Source of the DNA: Hypomesus transpacificus
Taxonomy: Eukaryota > Chordata > Actinopteri > Osmeriformes > Osmeridae
Reading direction: 5' to 3'
DNA length: 64,000 nucleotides
Assembly (NCBI RefSeq): GCF_021917145.1
Contig: NC_061074.1
Span: forward strand, 8,675,382-8,739,381
Part shown: positions 50,447 through 61,000 of the stretch, piece by piece
Layout of the letters: each line of letters starts with the position of its first letter
Position numbering within the stretch: position 1 is the stretch's first letter
Translations under genes and position numbers: made by a program
Notes under the pieces: model-generated
Database searches by the model: none
Seen by the model: the letters and a program-made list of their open reading frames with translations, nothing else
Told to the model about the DNA's origin: nothing

Positions 50447-51556
50447 ATGTGTCCAGCTAGGGTTGTGTGTCAGCCGTGCATCTGCATCAGTGCTCAACCT
50501 GAACTGCAATCTGGTCCTGCTGCCCATGTGTCGGTCTCTGCTCACCTACCTCAGAGGAACCCATGTGGTAAGTAGAGAGGGAGGAAGGAGAGAGAGGAGA
50601 AGAGGGAGAGAGGAAGAGAGAGAGCAGGGGAGAGGGAGGAGATAGATGGATAGGGAGGGAGAGAGAGAGAGAGCAGGGGAGAGGGAGGAGATAGATGGAG
50701 AGAGAGAAAGGAGAGGTGGGACAGGTCTGTGGATGCGGCATGTCTACCTGGTTGCTGGGTCTCAACAAAAGGTGGTTTGTTTTGAAGAGGTGCTGCCTTC
50801 AACTTTTATTAAACAGTCACTCACTCACTGACTCCCACACTCCTCCAGGTGAACAGGAAGGCACGCAGACTGCTGGACAAAGGTAAAACCTTCCATGTGG
50901 CTTGTGGGGTGGCCATTTGTGTCTTCTCTGGTAAGTGTGTGTGTGTTTGTGTTATTGCATGTGTATTGATGAGCTCTTGGTGATTAAATGAGAAAACAGA
51001 TTTCTTAGTGTGTGTGGGCCACAGGGGATGAGGTAGACAAATTGACCCTGACTGGCTCTGCATTCCTGGGGTACCAGCTGTGATGGATCTGCTGACAATA
51101 GTGTGTGTGTGTGTCCTGTATGGGAAGCAGACTTGATAGTTTGAGCATACAGCTGCTACTCCACTGATTCCTCTGACGCCATGGGAGATCTCTTCCTCTC
51201 TGTTCCTGCTCTCTCTCCTCTCTCTCCCTCTCTCAACTCTCTTTTTCTCTCTCCCTCTCTCCCTCTCTCTCCTCCCTCTCTCCTCTCCCTCTCTCTCCAC
51301 TCTCCCCTCTCTCCTCTCTCCCCTCTCTCTCCCTCTCTCCTCTCTCTCCTCTCTCTCCTCTCCCTCCCTCTCTCCTCTCTCCCTTTCTCCCTCTCTCCTC
51401 TCTCTCCTTTCTCTCTCTGTCTCTCTCCCTCTCTCCCTCGGCCCCTTTCTCTTTTCCCACTGTCTTCTTTGCCTCCTCTCCCATAACCTCCCAGGATGCT
51501 TCCTGTAGCTGTCGCATTAGAAGGGAGATTGTAGAGTTCCAAAGTTCTGAGACAAC

Positions 51557-51641
<85 letters not shown>

Positions 51642-52276
51642 CAATGGAATAGAAAGGGATGGGGGTTCCCAGATAGGAATCAGAGAGAAGGGGGGCGGGG
51701 GGGGGGGGGGGGTGGAAGAAAGGCCTCAGTGTCTTATAATTACCCCCCACCCCACCCCCATTCTCTATCAGCTGTTTGGAGGAACATAAGTAAGCTATGA
51801 TGTCACAGAGGTGTGTGTCAAGGTGTGTGAGTGTTAGTGTCTGTGTGGGTGTGTGTGTGTGTGTGTGTGTGGTGCTCTGGGAATCCAGAGCATTGGTTGT
51901 TAAGGTCCTTCTAAACATCCTTGTAAAATGTGTGTGTATGTTTATATGCACGACGTGTGTTTAATTGTGTTTGATTGCATGTGCATGAGAGTGTATGTGT
52001 TTATATGTGAGTGTTTGCATATGTTTGAGTGTGTGTAAGTGTGCATGTGTAGGAGTGTGTGCGTGAGTGTGTAAGTGTGCGCGTGTAGCAGTGTGTGTGT
52101 GCACTGCGTGACCTTGGTTCCTCTGCTCTCCAGTGGTGCACGTGTCTGCTCACCTGGCCAACCTGGTCAACTTCAGCGTCAGGTACTCAGAGGAGTTCCC
52201 CGCTCTCAACGTTGCACGCTACAGGGGGGAGGTGAGAGGGAGAACACAGTTCCACAAACACACACACACACGCGCA

Positions 52277-52312
<36 letters not shown>

Positions 52313-55031
52313 TGTAACTCACAAATGTCTTTTCTGCAGGACCCCAGAATCATCATCCTGACCACAGGTCAGTCCAAGAGTCTGATTTTCACATGGACAC
52401 TTTTTTTTTTGCATGTTGTGTGTGTGTGTGTGCCTGGGTATCCAAGGTAACAATGAGCTGACAAATGTGTTTAAGATTAGAGTGGCTGCATGCCAAGGAG
52501 ACAGAAGGAAATGTGTCACACACACACACACACACACAGTCTAGAGTACATCCTTAGAATCCAGATCAACATCTGAAAAGAGCCTGGGAACGCATTTAAA
52601 CTAAACAACGATGTCATGCTAAAGTTGTCTGCAGTTCAAAAAGTTCTGACTTGATCTTTGATGCTGTGTTTTTATTGGTTCATACGATGTAGTTCCTGGG
52701 GTTACTGGCGTCCTGTTGGTCCTCGTCCTCTTCTTGATGTTTACAGCCTCCTCATACTGCATACGGTGAGATGTCATCACCAGAAACTTTATAATCATAT
52801 CTTCATCATCATCCTTATTCAGTGCTCTTTCTATCCTCTTATTTTAAGTTTCTGCTTCCGTTTTGTTCTAATATCTTTTCCTATATCTAGTTCTGTTTTG
52901 TTCTAATCTCTTTTCTTATATCTAATTCTGTTTTCTTTGTAATCTCTTTTCTTATATCTAGTTCTGTTCTGTTCTAATCTCTTCTCTTATATCTAATTCT
53001 GTTCTGTTTTGTGCTGTTCTCTTTCAGCCACCAAAGACATTAGGGGCCCACAGGGGCAGAGAGTGTGTGTTCTAATCTCTTCTCTTATATCTAATTCTGT
53101 TCTGTTTTGTGCTGTTCTCTTTCAGCCACCAAAGACATTAGGGGCCCACAGGGGCAGAGAGTGTGTGTTCTGATGGCAGTCTTGTCTACATTAGGGGCCC
53201 ACAGGGGCAGAGAGTGTGTGTTCTGATGGCAGTCTTGTCTACATTAGGGGCCCACAGGGGCAGAGTGTGTGTTCTGATGGCAGTCTTGTCTACATTAGGG
53301 GCCCACAGGGGCAGAGAGTGTGTGTTCTGATGGCAGTCTTGTCTACATTAGGGGCCCACAGGGGCAGAGAGTGTGTGTTCTGATGGCAGTCTTGTCTACA
53401 TTAGGGGCCCACAGGGGCAGAGAGTGTGTGTTCTGATGGCAGTCTTGTCTACATTAGGGGCCCACAGGGGCAGAGAGTGTGTGTTCTGATGGCAGTCTTG
53501 TCTTCTGAGAGTGGGTGTGTTTAGAGTGCTCTGGGAGGATCAGGATGTTTGAAGTGCTGTGTGGTGTTTGAAGTGCTGTGTGGTGTTTGAAGTGCTGTGT
53601 GGTGTTTGAAGTGCTGTGTGGTGTTTGAAGTGCTGTGTGGTGTTTGTCGTTGGAGGTGTCTGGTAGGGGGTGGGGTGATTAGGGGCTGTTGTGTGTACTG
53701 ACCTCTTTAATGTTGACCCCCACACTGGCCTGTAACTGTGGTGTGGAGGGTGTCCCCTCCCTCCCCCCCCCCCCTCCCTCCCCCCCCCCCCTCCCCCCCC
53801 CCCCCCTATCCCCCTCCCTCTCCCTCCCTCCCTCCCTCCCAGCCCTATCTGTTGATCTTTCTCAGCTTCTCACACAGGACCAGAGAAGCTGTGAGGGTGG
53901 TCGCTTTGTTGTTCTGACTGTGTGCCTGGAAGCTGTGTCTTTACCATGTGTTTTGTGTTCCAGAGTGTGTAACTATGAGATCTTCTGGTACACCCACAAC
54001 CTCTTCATCGTGTTTTATCTCATTCTGCTGGTACATGTGATTGGGTAGGTGTTTTGGTCATAACAGACTAGCACTATCAGTATGTTTAAACAGTCAGTAT
54101 TGTAATTTTTGATTGAATTACATGACTCAGTAGTATTCTCAGCAGTAGTATTGTAGTTTGCCTTTGTTGTACTATACTGCTGAATTGTTTGGCAGGAAAA
54201 TCATCTTTCCCTTCCTGTCTTTCCTCCAATAGGGGAGCTCTGAAGTTCCAGACCAACGTGGAAGCCCACCCCCCTGGCTGCTTCAGAGCCAATCAGACGT
54301 CCTCAGAGCATCAGGGGGAGGGGCTGGAACGAGGGGAGGGGCTTGAGAAGAGCTGTGGAGAGGAGGCTCATTTTCAACCCCACCAACCCCAGGTGTGTGT
54401 GTGTGTGCGTGTGTGCGTGTGTGTCTGCATGTGTGTCTGCGTGTGTGTGTGTGTGTGTGTGTGGAGATGGTGAGGGGTAGGTGTGGGTTATTGAGAAGCG
54501 TTGACAGGAGTGGGTCTGGTTTATGAGGGGTTCTGTAGGGGTGTGTAAGGGAGGAGAAGGTTGGGGGCGGTTGTGAGGAGAGAGTGTGTATCTTCTCACG
54601 TCAAGGCCTCGGTGTGTGTGAACATTCTCGTTATCGAGCACTGAGGTCCCATAAAACCTTCCACTGCTCTGAGAGCAATTATCGTGGATGTGAGTATGTA
54701 TGTAAGTGTGTGTGTGTGTGTTGCAGACCTGGCTATGGATATCAGGGCCCCTGTGTCTGTACTGCGCCGAGAGACTCTACCGTTACATCCGTAGCAGCGA
54801 TCCCGTCACCATAGTTACCGTTCTCCGACACCCTTGTGATGTCATAGAGGTGCGCATGTTGAAGAGGGAATTCAACGCCCGCCCAGGGCAGGTGAGTGAC
54901 AGGTCATTTTACAGAGTTTAGGATCCATCAGATTCAGAGGATTGATTGATCTCTTCTTTTACCCTCCCTCCTCTCTCTCCCCCTCTCCCCCTCTCCCCCT
55001 CTACCCCTCTCCCTCCCTCCCCGCCCGCCCT

Positions 55032-55093
<62 letters not shown>

Positions 55094-58000
55094 ATATCTA
55101 TCTCCCTCTCTCCCTCTCCCAGTACGTTGTCCTGAACTGTCCGACAGTGTCGTCGTTTGAGAACCATCCCTTCACGCTGACAGCGGTATGTCATCCTGGT
55201 GTCATCACTGACATCATCTCAATCACCCACCAATCGGCAGCCCCTCAGGAAAACAGAACTCTTGTTTTCTGGAGATGTGGGTGTGGGCGAGGCTTGTGCT
55301 TTCCTCCATACATTCCTCACCGTGACACAGCACATACTCCAAACTGTGCCCCCCATCCCTGTCAGAGAACATACTGTTCTTTCTTTAGTCTGGGGTGTGT
55401 GTGTGTGTTGGGGGGGGGTATGGGTTGATTGACAGCTCCACACCACCCTGCCCTCCACACTCCCTATATACCTGCTCCACACACACAGTTCTGCTCTGGC
55501 CTCCTACAGAGACATGTTTTATTAGACATGTGACATAAAAACACCAGTTTCTGCACCCTTCAGCTCTCTCTCTCTCCCTCTCACACACACACACACACAC
55601 ACACATGCTAGCAGCGTGTCCCAGCTTGGTGCGGCAGTGGGAATTTTGAGGAGGGTACAGAATCCCTGACAGGAAGCAGCCAGAAAGCAGACAGGCCCCT
55701 GAGGGCCGGAACACTGCAAAGAGGACTGTGTGTGTCTGTATGTGTGTGTGTGTGATGGGTGCATGCTTGCTTACCCACGTGTGTTTGTGTGTGTTATTCA
55801 TTCTGTGCACCTCTGCTTGTAGTGTCCCACAGAGAAGAGTGGGGTGTTTGGCGTCCATTTACGCGTGGTGGGAGACTGGACTGGTGAGTGTTTCAGCTGC
55901 ACCGACCAACTCAGTCTGGAGACGTTGGCTTTGATTTCCTCTCTCTCGTCCTCTCTGGGGATAAACAATTTCCGAAGTGTGTGTGTGTTTTGTGTTTCCG
56001 GAAGCTTCTGTGCAGTAGCCTAAGGGCTGTCCTGGCCCCGACAGTAGTAGAGCAGGGGCAGAAAACACACACACACACATATGTCTGTCTTCTGGAGAGA
56101 GAGACAAGACCCTCCCCCCAAAACTGCTGATTCAGCTTTCAGGTCTCCCAGCCCTAACCTGCCCAGCCTGGACATACAAGTACACTGTTGTTCTCTTTCT
56201 GTCTCTCTCTCCCTCACACACATGCTCAAAGACACACACACACACATACACACACACACACACACAGTGAACTAAGGCCTGTGTGTTTGTGTTGGCACAG
56301 TCTTTTTGCACTTCCATGACATCATGCTGTAAGGATGCATAAAACAAAGCTTCAGTACAACCCTAAACTAACCAAACACAACCCCAAACTAACCAAACAC
56401 AACCCTAACCAAACACAACCCTAAACTAGCCAAACACAACCCTAAACTAACCAAACACAACCCTAAACTAGCCAAACACAACCCTAAACTAACCAAACAC
56501 AACCCTAAACTAACCAAACACAACCCTAAACTAACCAAACACAACCCTAAACTAACCAAACACAACCCTAAACTAGCCAAACACAACCCTAAACTAGCCA
56601 AACACAACCCTAAACTAACCAAACACAACCCTAAACTAGCCAAACACAACCTTAAACTAACCAAACACAACCCTAAACTAGCCAAACACAACCCTAAACT
56701 AACCAAAACTACTAACAAACTCTCAACCCATAGAGCCTTTAAATGTCCTCCTTTCTCTCCCGGTATACTGTGCCTCTCTCTCTGTATACTGTGCCTCTCT
56801 CTCCCTGTATACTGTGCCTCTCTCTCCCTGTATACTGTACCTCTCTCTCCCTGTATACTGTGCCTCTCTCTCCCTGTATACTGTGCCTCTCTCTTCCTGT
56901 ATACTGTGCCTCTCTCTCCCTGTATACTGTTACTCTCTCTCCCTGTATACTGTGCCTCTCTCTCCCTGTATACTGTACCTCTCTCTCCCTGTATACTGTG
57001 CCTCTCTCTCCCTGTATACTGTACCTCTCTCTCCCTGTATACTGTGCCTCTCTCTCCCTGTATACTGTACCTCTCTCTCCCTGTATACTGTACCTCTCTC
57101 TCCCTGTATACTGTTACTCTCTCTCCCTGTATACTGTGCCTCTCTCTCCCTGTATACTGTGCCTTTCTCTCCCGGTATACTGTGCCTCTCTCTCCCTGTA
57201 TACTGTGCCTCTCTCTCCTTGTATACTGTGCCTCTCTCCCTGTATACTGTACCTCTCTCTCCCTGTACACTGTGCCTCTCTCTCCTTGTATACTGTGCCT
57301 CTCTCTTCCTGTCTACTGTATGTTGTTTCCATCCCTTTCTGCTCTCCTCTTCAGAGCGCTTCACGGAGCTGTTGCTTCCTGGGCCGGGGGTGGCATCAGA
57401 GATCCTTCCCATGGTGCAACAGAGGACGTACCCAAAGTAGGAGTAATAGTGTGTGTGCAGGTGTGTGTCTGTGTGCAGGTGTGTCTGTGTGCAGGTGTGT
57501 GTCTGTGTGCAGGTGTGTGTCTGTGTGCAGGCGTTTTAACGGTGAGGACGTTTGGTGAGCTTGTGAGAAGCGAGGGGTTGGTGGCTTTGATGTTGTTGTT
57601 ATTGATGTTAGGAGTCACAGCTGAGCGGGGGGGGGGGGGGGGGCTAAGCTCATACATGCAATGTATGTTGTGAATGTTTTTGTGTGTGTGTATCACAGGT
57701 ATTGTGTGTATGTGTTTTCCTGTATATTTTGTGTGAGTGTGACTGTGCTCGTGGGTGTCTGTCTGTGTTTTTTTTACCCAGTGACACAGCTGACATAATT
57801 TCCCATGACGGCTCAGAATCACACAGAGGTTACATGTCATGACCTCTTAACCTTAGCTCCTTTGTTTTTCCTGGTGTGTGTGTGATGGGAACAATGCCTT
57901 TTTTTGCTTTCTCTCTGTGTGGGGTTCTGCTGTGTGCAGTGGCGCTCCCACATGGACAAACCCTTCGCCTCTCACACGGCCTGTTGTAAACCAAATACAC

Positions 58001-61000
58001 TGTCTTCCAGCTGAGTACAGTCACTGTTTGTGTCTGTGTGTATGACGTGCATGTGCTCCAGGTGGTGGTCACGTTAGTCTGTTAGCAGGTGTTGACAGGG
58101 GAACTCTCTCTAGACCTGGTCTAACATTAGGAACATGGCGGCTTCTAAATGTAGCCATCTATTGTAACCAGGTTTAAATTCACAGTTTAGAGGTTCAACC
58201 TTTCAGTTCACAACCAACGTTAAAAAAAATAGCTTGTTTCAGTTCAAAATATGGCGGGGGATAGATGCAAGAGTTGGGATGTGTGGGTTCCACAGAAGAC
58301 AAGTGTTTGAGCAGCTGGTGCAGAGAGGACAGACTGTGTCTGTCTTCTCCCACTGTCTCTAAATCTAGTTATTGGTACTGTCTGTATGGCTTATCATATT
58401 TTATGTTTGATAACTATCGGCTATCAAATATATCTCAGAATGGCATATTTGGTGTTAGGGCTTGATTGAATGGGGTATGAATGATTGATTCATTATTTTA
58501 TTTGTGTCATGTACAAAAGTCCCCAACCCTCATGGGTTTACGAGACCAAAAAAGTACCATTGCAATGGTCAAACGTCTTTAAATTTCATAAAAAACTTAC
58601 TCAAATTACCTAACAACTCAGTCTTAAACCAAATATTATCTTTTCCCCCCCAGGATTCCAAACAAAATCTGCTACTAAAAAGGTTCCCTTCCTTAAGTAT
58701 AAATCCAGTTTTATCTAACCAAATTAACATATATGCAGGCATTTTTCTGAAAACTGCAACCCCTACATAATCATAGAAATGACAGTAAAACTATTTTAAC
58801 TCAACTCAATTTAACCTAGCTCACACAACAGACAAAGCCTTCCCTCCCTCCTTTGGAATGACATTATTAATCCTGCCAGTCTCAAGGGTGTCAGGTTGCT
58901 AAGCGGTTATGGAATCGGGTTAGTAATAAGAAGGTTGCCAGTTCGATTCTCAGCTGTGCCAATTACGTTGTGTCCCTGGGCAATGCACTTCACCCTACTT
59001 GCCTCAGGGGAAATGTCCCTGTACTAACTGGAAGTTGCTCTGGATAAGAGCGTCTGCTAAATGTGAATGTAAGGGTTAATAATAATGTTCCTGAACGTAA
59101 CGTGCACGTACAGACATTTCTTTTGTTTAAATTATGCTTCACATAGGATTCTACCCTGTAGCTATCCTCTATGAGACAGTAAGGCTGGGGTACATACTGG
59201 ATGCTGGTGTATGTTGGATAGTGTCAAGCCATTTTCTCACAGATCCATGTTTGAACAGTGGTACAAGATAAATCATTCCAGTTACTTTCGGGCCTAGAGT
59301 TAGAATCAATATGAGCACAGTGTTCCTTGGCACCCCCTCCTCCATTGTCAGGCTGAGTGTCCCTCCAGTACCTGTGGGGTCAGCAGAGAAACACACACAA
59401 TGTTGTAACAGTTTGGTTGGTAAACCATGAGACAGATGCTGTCGCTTATTCAGACAGACAGACAAACACACACACACACAGAGAGAGAGAGAGACACACA
59501 CACACACACACACACACACAGAGAGACACACACAGAAGCAGAACAGAAGCTACTGGTGAGAGCAGACATCAGCCTTCATACAAGAGATATCATTCCAGTC
59601 AGGGTACGAGAGTGACACATGAAGTGTAGGGAAAGAAGAGCAGTTGTTTCTTACGTTGTGGTGGGTACAGTCCCATCTACCCACTTCCAGTTGCCCTCAG
59701 TGTCTCTGTCACTCAGACCAATCCATGGGCATTTGTTACCCAAGATGAAAGAGATGAACTTCTGCAATGGAAAGTTCAGAAGTTTACAGTGATAGTTACA
59801 GTGATACAGTGAGTATAGATTGTGCTCCTCCCATTATTTTCTCTTTCCCACCAGACACACACACATGCTTGTTTTACTAACCTAGTGAGGGCCGACAATT
59901 CACTATGATGACCCTTATTGTAATTTTAACCCTGACACACATGTAACCATAACCCTCAACCTTTTAAAAACCCCTTGAAAGAATTCTTGAAGATGTGGGG
60001 CCCAAGAAAATTGATCCGCAAGATAATGTTTTTCATAGTTTACTATCAGGTGGAAACAAGACCACACACACACCTGTTCATCAGAGCTTTCTATGATCAC
60101 CAGGTCAGCTCCTCTCCTCATGCAGTCCTGCCTGCTGTCATACCAGGATTGTTTCTTATCAGACAGGAAGTAACAACTGTTATAATACTTCTTCCATCCA
60201 TCAGGACAAGATCGTTCTGTGAACAAGAGAGATGTCGAATGTCTCCTTCACAGTGTGGGGTTATTAAAATAACTGACACATTTACTGTCAAGGACAGCGT
60301 TTAGCTATTTGGGACTAACTAGTCTTCAACTGATCTCTCTCCTCAGTCAGGTTCAAGAGGCTGGTTTTCAACTGATCTCTCTCCTCAGTCAGGTTCAAGA
60401 GGCTGGTGTTCAACTGATCTCTCTCCTCAGTCAGGTTCAAGAGGCTGGTTTTCAACTGATCTCTCTCCTCAGTCAGGTTCAAAAGGCCTGTTTTCAACTG
60501 ATCTCTCTCCTCAGTCAGGTTCAAAAGGCTGGTTTTCAACTGATCTCTCTCCTCAGTCAGGTTCAAGAGGCTGGTTTTCAACTGATCTCTCTCCTCAGTC
60601 AGGTTCAAGAGGCTGGTGTTCAACTGATCTCTCTCCTCAGTCAGGTTCAAGAGGCTGGTTTTCAACTGATCTCTCTCCTTAGTCAGGTTCAAAAGGCTGG
60701 TTTTCAACTGATCTCTCTCCTCAGTCAAGTTCAAGAGGCTGGTTTTCAACTGATCTCTCTCCTCAGTCAGGTTGAAAAGGCTGGTGTTCAACTGATCTCT
60801 CTCCTCAGTCTGGTTCAAGAGGCTGGTCTTCAACTGATCTCTCTCCTCAGTCAGGTTCAAGAGACTCTCCTCTAAACCTTGCACCATCTCTTTATCTAAA
60901 ACAGAACAAGAGAAATATCTTAACACTCCTTACCTCTTTGAGTGCACTTAATATCAGGGTTTACATCAACATCCTGGGCTCCATGTTGCTTGTGCAAACA

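Noticed and set aside
53020-53502. CRISPR-like array
   Set aside because: The units are contiguous minisatellite copies with no unique spacers, in an intron of a vertebrate gene.
56389-57673. Open frames of up to 293 codons on both strands
   Set aside because: The 21-bp and 23-bp minisatellites have periods that keep frames open; composition is purely repetitive and nox4 exon 13 is the only coding part.
60309-60875. Plus-strand 188-codon repeat protein
   Set aside because: It is antisense to the lectin neck exon, whose minus-strand frame fits the splice sites and the homologous copy 1.
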